Below are positions 56,260-64,000 of a stretch of DNA of 64,000 nucleotides, piece after piece. Position 1 is the first letter of the stretch. Every line of letters starts with the position of its first letter. The notes below the pieces were generated by a model that was given only the letters and a program-made list of their open reading frames with translations, searched no databases and had not been told where the DNA came from. Source of the stretch: Hoeflea sp. (lineage in GTDB: Bacteria > Pseudomonadota > Alphaproteobacteria > Rhizobiales > Rhizobiaceae); contig NZ_JAUXOD010000051.1 of assembly GCF_030682515.1 (NCBI RefSeq), positions 186,001-250,000 of the forward strand, read 5' to 3'. Made by a program: the position numbers and the translations under genes.

Positions 56260-56694
56260 ATGGAAGACACCCCTATGACCACGCCGTTTCACCTCGCCTT
56301 CCCCATCCGCAGCATCGAGGAGACGCGCCATTTCTACGGCGACGTTCTGGGTTGCCCGATGGGGCGTTTCACCGACAGCTGGATAGACTTCGATCTGTTC
56401 GGCCACCAGATGTCGGGCCATGTCCGCCCCGATGTGGGCACAGGCGCCGCATCGGGCGTGGTCGACGGCCATGCGGTGCCGATCCCGCATTTTGGCGCCG
56501 TGCTCCAGATGGATGACTGGAAGGCGCTCGCGGCCCGGCTCGAAGCCACCGAGGGCATCGACTGGATCATGAAGCCGGCGCTGCGCTTTGAAGGCCAGCC
56601 TGGCGAACAGGCCACGCTTTTCATCCGCGATCCCTCCGGCAATGCGCTGGAATTCAAGGGATTTGCCAATCTGGGGCAGGTCTTCGCCTCGTGA
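56260..56694 (+). CDS. VOC/glyoxalase-family protein
   Basis: FHLAFPIRSIEETRHFYGDVLGCPMGRFTDSWIDFDLFGHQM; FIRDPSGNALEFKGF. Confidence 0.87.
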   Translation: MEDTPMTTPFHLAFPIRSIEETRHFYGDVLGCPMGRFTDSWIDFDLFGHQMSGHVRPDVGTGAASGVVDGHAVPIPHFGAVLQMDDWKALAARLEATEGIDWIMKPALRFEGQPGEQATLFIRDPSGNALEFKGFANLGQVFAS

Positions 56695-58154
56695 CGGCGC
56701 GTGCCCCCGAGGCACCCGGACCGGCCGCGGGTGACCGATCCCGGGGCGTGCCCGGGGTCTTTGTCACCGGCTCGACCATGAAGCATGTCGTGACCATGAC
56801 CGCGACCGGCTCCATCGGCCTGGTGGCGGTGTTCATCGTCGATGCGCTCAACCTGTTCTACATCTCGCTCCTGGGACAGCAGGAGCTGGCGGCCGCCATC
56901 GGCTATGCCGGCACGCTTTTGTTCTTCTCCACCTCGATCGCCATCGGCCTGTCGATCGCGGCAACGGCGCTGACGGCCCGCGCGCTCGGCCGGGGCGACC
57001 GCGGCGAGGCGCGCGAGATCGCCGGCGCGTCGATCGCCTACATGCTGATCCTGATGGTCGCGACCGTTGCCCTGGTCTATCCGTTCCTGGCGGATCTGGT
57101 GCAGATGATGGGGGCCCGGGGCCGCACGGCGGAACTCGCCACGGAAGTCATGCAGATCGTGCTGCCGTCCCTGCCCGTGCTCGGCACCGGCATGTGCCTG
57201 GCGGCCCTGCTGCGCGCCGTGGGCGACGCCAAGCGGGCGATGTATGTCACGCTCGGCGCGGGCGCGCTGACGGCCGTGCTGGACCCCATCTTCATCTTCG
57301 GCTTCGATCTCGGCATTCATGGCGCGGCGATTGCCACGGTGATCTCGCGGTTCGCGCTTGTGGGCATCGGTCTCCACGGGCTGATCCGGGTGCACAATCT
57401 CGTCGCCCTGCCTTCAAGGGCGGTGATCGCGCGGGAAATCCGGCCGTTCCTCGCCATCGGCCTGCCGGCGCTGATGACGCAGATCGCCACGCCGGTGGGC
57501 AACACCTTCGTGACCGCCACCATGGCCGAGCATGGCGACGCGGCGGTGGCCGGCTGGGCCGTGGTCGGGCGGCTGATCCCGGTTGCCTTCGGCGCCCTGT
57601 TCGCGCTGTCGGGCGCCATCGGCCCGATCCTCGGCCAGAACTACGGCGCCAGGCGCTATGACCGGCTGATGTCGACGATGCGCGACGCCCTGATTTTCAT
57701 CATGATCTACACGCTCGTCGCATGGGCCCTGCTGGCGCTGTTCCGCAACCAGATCGCCGACCTGTTCGGCGCCACGGGAGATGCGCGCGACGTGATCGTG
57801 TTCTTCTGCCTTTTCGTGGCGGGAAGCTTCCTGTTCAACGGCATGCTGTTTGTCGCCAATGCGGCGTTCAACAATCTGGGCTTTGCGCTCTATTCGACCG
57901 TGTTCAACTGGGGGCGCTCGACGCTCGGGGTGATTCCCTTCGTCTGGCTCGGATCGCACTGGTACGGGGCGCCGGGCGCGCTCGCCGGCTATGGCCTGGG
58001 CGCGGTGGTGTTCGGTCTTGTCTCAGTGATCGTCAGCTTCCGGGTGATTTCCAGGATCGGCGACCGGGACGGCGGCACGCCGGACGACACCGCAATCCAC
58101 ATCCCACCGGCGGGAAACTCGGCCTTCACCAGCGGCAAGGCCTCGACGCTCTGA
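56691..58154 (+). CDS. MATE-family efflux transporter (GTG start)
   Basis: 12-TM-like pattern; DALNLFYISLLGQQELAAAIGYAGTLLFF; GPILGQNYGARRYDR. Confidence 0.9.
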   Translation: MTARAPEAPGPAAGDRSRGVPGVFVTGSTMKHVVTMTATGSIGLVAVFIVDALNLFYISLLGQQELAAAIGYAGTLLFFSTSIAIGLSIAATALTARALGRGDRGEAREIAGASIAYMLILMVATVALVYPFLADLVQMMGARGRTAELATEVMQIVLPSLPVLGTGMCLAALLRAVGDAKRAMYVTLGAGALTAVLDPIFIFGFDLGIHGAAIATVISRFALVGIGLHGLIRVHNLVALPSRAVIAREIRPFLAIGLPALMTQIATPVGNTFVTATMAEHGDAAVAGWAVVGRLIPVAFGALFALSGAIGPILGQNYGARRYDRLMSTMRDALIFIMIYTLVAWALLALFRNQIADLFGATGDARDVIVFFCLFVAGSFLFNGMLFVANAAFNNLGFALYSTVFNWGRSTLGVIPFVWLGSHWYGAPGALAGYGLGAVVFGLVSVIVSFRVISRIGDRDGGTPDDTAIHIPPAGNSAFTSGKASTL

Positions 58155-58210
58155 AGCATCGCGCATGCTTGCGGATGCGCAAAGGCCGCTTTAGAGCTTT
58201 CAATTCATAT

Positions 58211-59095
58211 TCAGGCCATGTTGTGAAAGGCGAAGGCGGCATCGAGGTCACGCTTGAGCTGCTCGGCCACACCCTTGGAATCGTTGAGGATCTCCTTGGC
58301 CTTGAGGAAATCGAGAACCCGGTACTGGTGCACCTCGGGCCTCAGGAGAATGTGCGGCGGATAGGCCTGCCGTTTCATCTCGATGATCGACTGCATCATC
58401 AGCTGGCTGGCGCCAAACATCATGTCGATGCTTGACGGCGCCTGGCCCGGCGTTCCCGCCGGCAGGCCAACGACGTCGACGCCGATGATGATGTCGGCCA
58501 GGCCGCTCAGCTTGTCGAAGGGAACCGGATTGAAGATGCCGCCATCGACCATGATCCGGTCGCCGATCACGACCGGGCGGAACACGGCCGGGATCGCGGC
58601 CGAGGCGGCGATGGCGGGGCGCAGATCGCCCTTGTCGCACACCACTTCGCAATGGCCGTAGTAGTCGGTGACCATGATCTTGGTCGGAATCTTCAACTCC
58701 TCGAAGGTCCGGGCGACGGTGGCGGGCAGGAACGCCTCCAGGATGCGCTCGACATTGAACTGGCCAAGCCGGAGCCCGTTTTCCATGGCGTCCTTGACGC
58801 CCAGGGGACGGGCGGCCTTCCAGATCCGGCCGATCGCGGTGGCAGGCTTTCCGATCGTCGCCAGCGTATGGTCGCGGATTTCCTTCCCGGTCAGGCCCGA
58901 GGCCATCGCCGCGCCCATGATCGCGCCGATGGAGGACCCCGAGATCACCACGGGGCGAATGCCCATGGCGTCGAGCGTCTCGATGATGTGGATATGGGCG
59001 ACACCACGGGCGCCGCCTCCACCGAAGGCCACGGCAATGGTGGGGCTGGATGACCTGACCTCGACAGCCGGAATGCTGATATCAACTTTACCCAT
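58211..59095 (-). CDS. Patatin-like phospholipase family protein
   Basis: IAVAFGGGGARGVAHI; GSSIG (GxSxG); VDGGIFNPVPF (DGG). Confidence 0.93.
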   Translation of the reverse strand: MGKVDISIPAVEVRSSSPTIAVAFGGGGARGVAHIHIIETLDAMGIRPVVISGSSIGAIMGAAMASGLTGKEIRDHTLATIGKPATAIGRIWKAARPLGVKDAMENGLRLGQFNVERILEAFLPATVARTFEELKIPTKIMVTDYYGHCEVVCDKGDLRPAIAASAAIPAVFRPVVIGDRIMVDGGIFNPVPFDKLSGLADIIIGVDVVGLPAGTPGQAPSSIDMMFGASQLMMQSIIEMKRQAYPPHILLRPEVHQYRVLDFLKAKEILNDSKGVAEQLKRDLDAAFAFHNMA

Positions 59096-59708
59096 TGTCG
59101 CTGCTGCCTTCAGTGGTGTTTTCGGCGAGATTGAGCTCGGGCGACGACGCCGCAGCAGTATACCGGAAAAAGCGCATGACCGTGTCTCCAAATGCGCGTT
59201 CATCCAGCAGGCTGAATTCCGCGCCGGGTTCGGGCCGGGCTGCGGCCTCTTCCTCAAGCACGATCACCGCGTTCGGGGCTAGCCAACCGCCCCTTGCAGC
59301 CGACGCCAGCGCTTTTTCGCCCAGACCCTGGCCATAGGGCGGATCGGCGAAGACCAGGTCGAACTGTCCCATCGTCCCGGACGGCCCAAGCTTTGTGGCG
59401 TCGCGGCGAAACAGCCGCGCCCGGCCCTGCAGCCCGAAGCTCTCGATGTTCTTCTGGATGATCCCGCGGCCTTCGACGCCGCTTTCGACGAACAGCGCCG
59501 ACCGGCAGCCGCGCGACAGGGCTTCGAGCCCCAGCGCCCCGGTGCCCGCGAACAGATCGAGCGCGCGGGTGGCATCAAGCGCCTCGGGGTAGCCGTGGCT
59601 CAGGATGTTGAACAGACTCTCGCGGCTCCGGTCGGTGGTGGGCCGGATCGCCTGGGTCTTCGGCGCGGCAAGGCTCCTGCCGCGAAATTCACCGCCGACG
59701 ATCCGCAC
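59088..59708 (-). CDS. rsmD: 16S rRNA (guanine(966)-N(2))-methyltransferase (GTG start)
   Basis: [65 protein letters not shown]. Confidence 0.93.
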   Translation of the reverse strand: MRIVGGEFRGRSLAAPKTQAIRPTTDRSRESLFNILSHGYPEALDATRALDLFAGTGALGLEALSRGCRSALFVESGVEGRGIIQKNIESFGLQGRARLFRRDATKLGPSGTMGQFDLVFADPPYGQGLGEKALASAARGGWLAPNAVIVLEEEAAARPEPGAEFSLLDERAFGDTVMRFFRYTAAASSPELNLAENTTEGSSDNG

Positions 59709-61551
59709 CTGGTCCGCGTCCCTTCCCGGTATCCGGCTTGCCGCCGCGGTTCTCACCGGCGGGCTTTCCAGATGGCTTGCCGAAACTCTTGCCCGGTCCC
59801 TTCGCAGGGCCGCCGAACGGCTTGCCGCCACGGCTTTCGCCCGCGGGCTTTCCCGAAGGCTTGCCGTAGGATTTGCCCGGACCCTTGGCGGGACCGTCGA
59901 AGGACCTGCCGCCGCGGTCATCGCCCGAGGGCCGTCCTGCAGGCTTGCCGTAGGTCTTGCCCGGCGCCTTCGCAGGACCATCGAATGACCTGCCGCCGCG
60001 GTCATCGCCCGAGGGCCGTCCCGCCGGCTTGCCGTAGGTCTTGCCCGGCGCCTTCGCAGGACCATCGAATGACCTGGCGCCACGGTCTTCGCCCGCGGGT
60101 CTTCCTGCAGGCTTGCCGTAGGACTTGCCCGGACCCTTCGCGGGACCGTCGAAGGACCGGCCGCCCGGTTTCTTGAAATCCCGGGGGGGCCTGGCCTCGT
60201 CCGTGTCGCCGGCCGGGCGCGGCTTGGCCCGGTCCTTGGGGAAGCTTCCGCGGCGGGTTTCGGCGCGCGGGTCGGCGCGGCCGGGCTTGCGTTCGGATCT
60301 TTCGCCGCCGCGCTCCGCCTCGGCCTTCTTGGCGTCGGCCACCGGGCGCGCTCCCGGCGCCATCCAGACATTGGTGGCACGGCTGCGCTGGACAAAGCTG
60401 CGCTTGGCGAGCTTTGCACCCGGTTCCTCGTTACGGCCGCCGCCCGGCTTGTCAGGCCTTGGGGCGCCGAAAGGCTTCCGCTCGCCCTTGTCGCGATCAG
60501 GCCTGTCGCGGTCGGGCGCGCGATCCCGGTCGCGGCCAAAAATCTTGCCCTCCCGTGCGGGGCCATCCCGCGATGGTCCATCACGCGATGGCCGTCCGGG
60601 CTTGGTGTCCATGCGGGCGCGGGCGCGCTCGGTCTTTTCCGAACTGGAGATCCACTCGCGCTGCGCCGGCTTGGCCGCAGGTTTCGGCTTGGCGTCCGGC
60701 TTGGGCGGAGGCAGATGCTCGCTCAGCGGCGCATCGAAATTGGCACCCGATTCCTCGATCATGCGTTCGCCCAGCTGTTCGCGCAGGATCCGGCTCTTGA
60801 TCTCGAAAACCTCGCCCTCGCGAATGTCGCCCAGCTGGAACGGTCCGAAGGAGATGCGGATCAGGCGGTTGACGTCGAGGCCGAGCGCGCCCAGCACATT
60901 CTTGATCTCGCGATTCTTGCCTTCGCGCAGGCCCATGGTGATCCAGACATTGTGGCCCTGCTTGCGGTCGAGCGTCGCCTCGATGGCGCCGTAGAGCACG
61001 CCCTCGACCGCGATGCCGTCCTTGAGTTCGTCAAGCCTGGCCTGATCGATGTCGCCATAGGCGCGCACGCGGTAGCGCCGGAGCCAGCCGGTCTGGGGAA
61101 GTTCCAGCGTTCGCGCCAGGCCGCCGTCATTGGTGAGAAGCAACAGGCCCTCGGTGTTGATGTCGAGACGGCCGACGGTCATGACGCGCGGCAGATGCTT
61201 GGGCAGCTTGTCGAAGACGGTGTCGCGGCCTTCCGGATCCTTGTTGGTGGTCACCAGGCCCGCCGGCTTGTGATAGACCCACAGCCGCGTGCGCTCGATG
61301 CCGCCGATCTCCTCGCCATCGACCTCGATCCGGTCGCTGAGCGACACCACGACGGCCGGCGTGTCGAGGATCTTGCCATTGACCTTGATCCGGCCCTCGG
61401 CGACCATGCGCTCGACGTCGCGGCGCGAGGCGACGCCCGCGCGCGCCAGGACCTTGGCGATGCGTCCGCTGTCCGCGGTAGCCTCGGCCGTTGCCGGCAC
61501 CTCCTTGGCGGATTGCGGTTTGGCGCGTTTGGGCTTGTCTTGTTCTGTCAT
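59689..61551 (-). CDS. RluB-like pseudouridine synthase with a long basic, repetitive C-terminal extension
   Basis: S4 domain [64 protein letters not shown]; about 330-aa R/K/G/P-rich tail. Confidence 0.93.
   Translation of the reverse strand: MTEQDKPKRAKPQSAKEVPATAEATADSGRIAKVLARAGVASRRDVERMVAEGRIKVNGKILDTPAVVVSLSDRIEVDGEEIGGIERTRLWVYHKPAGLVTTNKDPEGRDTVFDKLPKHLPRVMTVGRLDINTEGLLLLTNDGGLARTLELPQTGWLRRYRVRAYGDIDQARLDELKDGIAVEGVLYGAIEATLDRKQGHNVWITMGLREGKNREIKNVLGALGLDVNRLIRISFGPFQLGDIREGEVFEIKSRILREQLGERMIEESGANFDAPLSEHLPPPKPDAKPKPAAKPAQREWISSSEKTERARARMDTKPGRPSRDGPSRDGPAREGKIFGRDRDRAPDRDRPDRDKGERKPFGAPRPDKPGGGRNEEPGAKLAKRSFVQRSRATNVWMAPGARPVADAKKAEAERGGERSERKPGRADPRAETRRGSFPKDRAKPRPAGDTDEARPPRDFKKPGGRSFDGPAKGPGKSYGKPAGRPAGEDRGARSFDGPAKAPGKTYGKPAGRPSGDDRGGRSFDGPAKAPGKTYGKPAGRPSGDDRGGRSFDGPAKGPGKSYGKPSGKPAGESRGGKPFGGPAKGPGKSFGKPSGKPAGENRGGKPDTGKGRGPGADRRR
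59740..60159 (-). repeat. Five tandem in-frame copies of an 84-bp (28-aa) repeat
   Basis: Unit [RSFDG]PAK[GA]PGK[ST][YF]GKP[AS]G[RK]P[AS]G[EDN][DSN]RG[AG]; residues 465-604 of the RluB-like protein. Confidence 0.95.
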
Positions 61552-61748
61552 TTGCTGTTTGCCTGCCTTGACAGCGGAAGCCGCGTTGTCTTCTGACGCG
61601 CTATGGTCGCTGATACGTTCGGTTTGCGCAGAGGCCTTGCTTCAGATTTTTCAGGTCTGTCGGGGTATGCGGTTGAATGGCTGTCTATCAGGTTGGACGG
61701 GCCGGGTTAAGAGGTTTCATCGGTGGTCAACATCAGCGCGGTTTTTTC

Positions 61749-62201
61749 ATGATCAGCAAGGGCTACATGGATCTTGCCCTTGAGGAAGCCCGCGCAGCAG
61801 CCGCCCGCGGCGAAGTGCCGGTGGGCGCGGTGATCGTGCGCGACGGCGTGGTGCTGGCCCGCGCGGGCAACCGGACCCGGGAGCTCAACGACGTCACCGC
61901 CCACGCCGAAATCCTCGCCATCAGGGAGGCCGCCCAAACCCTTGGAAGCGAGCGGCTGGTTGACGCCGATCTCTATGTGACGCTCGAACCCTGCACCATG
62001 TGCGCGGCGGCGATCTCGTTTGCCCGGCTGCGGCGGCTCTATTTCGGCGCCGAGGACGAAAAGGGCGGCGCCGTGACCAGCGGCGTGCGGTTCTTCAACC
62101 AGCCCACCTGCCACCATGCGCCCGAGATCTATCCCGGCATGGCATCGGGTGACGCGATGCGTTTGCTCAAGGACTTCTTCAAGGACAGGCGTCAGGTCTG
62201 A
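61749..62201 (+). CDS. tadA: tRNA-specific adenosine deaminase-type nucleoside deaminase
   Basis: MDLALEEARAAAARGEVPVGAVIVRDG; HAEILAIREAA; LEPCTMCAAAISFARL. Confidence 0.92.
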   Translation: MISKGYMDLALEEARAAAARGEVPVGAVIVRDGVVLARAGNRTRELNDVTAHAEILAIREAAQTLGSERLVDADLYVTLEPCTMCAAAISFARLRRLYFGAEDEKGGAVTSGVRFFNQPTCHHAPEIYPGMASGDAMRLLKDFFKDRRQV

Positions 62202-62211
62202 GGCTTCAGAC

Positions 62212-62880
62212 TTACCAGGGCCACCAGCTCCGCTTGCCGGTGCCGGCCTTCTTGGCTTCGGCGATGCGGCGGCGTTCCTTGGCCTTTTCAGGCTCGCCCA
62301 GATCGCCCACCGGGGCGGTCTCCGCCGGCTTGCGGTAGGTCAGCGGCGGATCGGAAAGATAGCGGCGCCGATCCGAATAGGCGCCCTGCTGGATCTTCCT
62401 GTTCTCCTGGAAGGTCTTCCGCTGCTGGGCGGTGTTGCTCACTTCGACCGGAGTGGGCGGACCGTCAGCCGCCCGGCCGCCGACTGCCGGGGTCGGCCCA
62501 GCCGATGAGGCCACGCGCCTGGCCAAGGGCGAGCGGAACGTGGCGCTGTCGGGGTTGGCATCAGCCTCGGCGATCAGCCGCCTGCGGGTTTCCTCGGGTG
62601 ATTCCACCCAGGCCGGATTTTCACTCACGACATTCTGCTGGGGCGTGGGAAGGCTCGCGGTATTGGTCGGCTTCACGATGTCCGGGCGGGGCTTGTACTC
62701 GATCCCCTGGGCCTTGTTGGTTCCGCTCAGCGTGGCAATATTGCCCAGGTCATCAATCAACTGCACCGTTGACGGCTTGTCAGTGCCATAGGTCGGGCCA
62801 AGGCAACCCGACAACGTCAGGCTTGCGGCAATGAGTGCGCCGATGGTCACGCCGGCGCGATACTCTGTCTTCATTGTCAT
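62212..62880 (-). CDS. Hypothetical lipoprotein
   Basis: Lipobox LTLSGC after a hydrophobic leader; low-complexity polar remainder. Confidence 0.75.
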   Translation of the reverse strand: MTMKTEYRAGVTIGALIAASLTLSGCLGPTYGTDKPSTVQLIDDLGNIATLSGTNKAQGIEYKPRPDIVKPTNTASLPTPQQNVVSENPAWVESPEETRRRLIAEADANPDSATFRSPLARRVASSAGPTPAVGGRAADGPPTPVEVSNTAQQRKTFQENRKIQQGAYSDRRRYLSDPPLTYRKPAETAPVGDLGEPEKAKERRRIAEAKKAGTGKRSWWPW

Positions 62881-63064
62881 GCACTGGGTCCCGTCTCAGA
62901 CAGTCACTGTGAATTGAGCTGCTTGTCGCCGGACAATCCGGCCTTTTTCAGGCAGGGTTTTACCGGATCAACGGCCCGAGAGCAATTGATCCGGAGAAAT
63001 TCGCTGCTGCGTCCATTGCCGCCCCTGCCCGGCCCCGGAATGTCCGGGCCGGGCAGGCCGGTGA

Positions 63065-64000
63065 TCACAGGCGGCCCAGTGCCTTGAGTTCGTGCAGGGC
63101 GGCCGCGTCGCGGGCGGAGACATCCGGAAACTCAGGATCGGAGCCGACATCGCCGGTGATCCGCCAGGAACGGGCGCATTTGGTGCCCTCGGCGAGCGCC
63201 GGAACGACGGCCACGGCGCCGACATCGTCAAGCCGGAACGCATCGTCGGGTCCGGCCGTCGTTTCAACGCGCAGCCCCGAGGTGATGCAGATCTCGGCGA
63301 AATCGCTGTCGCCGACCGCCTCGGCCAGCGCCGGATCGGTGATGTGGACAACGGGTGCCGCCTCCAGCGACGAGCCGATGCGCTTGTCGCGCCGCTCGAT
63401 CTCGAGTGCGCCCGAGACCACGCGCCGCACCGTGCGGATCTTCTTCCATTTCGCCGCCAGCGCATCATCGCGCCAGGCGCCGGGAACTTCGGGGAACTGT
63501 TCGAGGTGGACTGATTCGGCATCCGGCTTATGGGAGAGCCAGGCCTCCTCCATGGTGAAGGGCAGCATCGGCGCAAGCCAGGTCACCAGGCAATCGAAGA
63601 TGGTCCGGATCACCTGCAGCGAGGCGCGGCGGCGCAGGCTCGAGGGCGCGTCGCAGTAGAGCGCGTCCTTGCGGATGTCGAAATAGAACGCCGAGAGCTC
63701 GATGTTGGAGAAATCGGTGAGCGCGCGGGCGATGCGCTTGAAATCGAAATTGTCGTAGCCGGTGCGCACCAGCTGGTCGAGCTCCGAGAGCCGGTGCAGC
63801 ATCAGCCGCTCGAGTTCGGGCATGTCGGACGGCGCGATGGCGTCGCCCGCATCATGGGCCAGCGTGCCCAGCATCCAGCGGATGGTGTTGCGGAGCTTGC
63901 GGTAGGCGTCGATGTTGGTCTTGATCACGGTCTTGCCGAGGCGCTGGTCTTCCCAGTAGTCCGTGTTCATGACCCAGAGCCTGAGGATATCGGCGCCGGA
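63065..64000 (-). CDS. ileS: Isoleucyl-tRNA synthetase, C-terminal part (N-terminus outside the window)
   Basis: [64 protein letters not shown]; continues past the window edge. Confidence 0.95.
   Translation of the reverse strand, partial: SGADILRLWVMNTDYWEDQRLGKTVIKTNIDAYRKLRNTIRWMLGTLAHDAGDAIAPSDMPELERLMLHRLSELDQLVRTGYDNFDFKRIARALTDFSNIELSAFYFDIRKDALYCDAPSSLRRRASLQVIRTIFDCLVTWLAPMLPFTMEEAWLSHKPDAESVHLEQFPEVPGAWRDDALAAKWKKIRTVRRVVSGALEIERRDKRIGSSLEAAPVVHITDPALAEAVGDSDFAEICITSGLRVETTAGPDDAFRLDDVGAVAVVPALAEGTKCARSWRITGDVGSDPEFPDVSARDAAALHELKALGRL

Noticed and set aside
59740-60159. CRISPR-like regular repeats
   Set aside because: Contiguous 84-bp coding repeats with no unique spacers, in frame with the rluB-like gene.
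59088-60584. 498-aa minus-strand ORF extending rsmD through the repeat array
   Set aside because: The upstream part is an out-of-frame reading of the rluB-like repeat region; rsmD itself begins at the GTG at 59708.
62195-62211. GTCTGA-GGCT-TCAGAC between convergent tadA and lipoprotein genes as a terminator
   Set aside because: Only a 6-bp stem overlapping a stop codon and no T tract; too weak to call.

Overview
GC-rich chromosomal segment of an alphaproteobacterium, most likely Rhizobiales (judged from gene content and order, not from a search). I see no phage, transposon, CRISPR, rRNA or tRNA. Contents in order: a truncated DEAD-box helicase; a DHA2 MFS pump; a putrescine-type ABC transporter plus aldehyde dehydrogenase operon; purU; a xylose-type ABC operon with a ROK regulator; a di-heme cytochrome/CRTAC1 pair; a LuxR-type regulator divergent from an acyl-CoA ligase; a large alpha/beta-galactoside uptake and DeLey-Doudoroff galactose locus; a HigBA toxin-antitoxin; a flavin demethylase/MttB-like methyltransferase cluster; c-di-GMP and PAS-receiver signalling genes; mutL; an lpxK-waaA lipid A/LPS cluster; a KefB-type antiporter; MATE; patatin; rsmD; an rluB-like gene with a five-copy 84-bp repeat; tadA; and the 3' part of ileS. 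The most notable non-coding finding is a probable alpha-r14/cuckoo-type sRNA on the minus strand at about 12907-13056, with two CCUCCUCCC anti-Shine-Dalgarno motifs and a strong terminator. Other leads: a GGAAC-N16-CGTT (EcfG-type) promoter placed so that a small secreted-protein mRNA would be leaderless; a ROK/di-heme/CRTAC1 overlapping gene string; a non-pyrrolysine MttB homolog next to an N-demethylase; and hairpins after the binding-protein gene in all three ABC operons. All family calls come from reading the translations; no database search was run.
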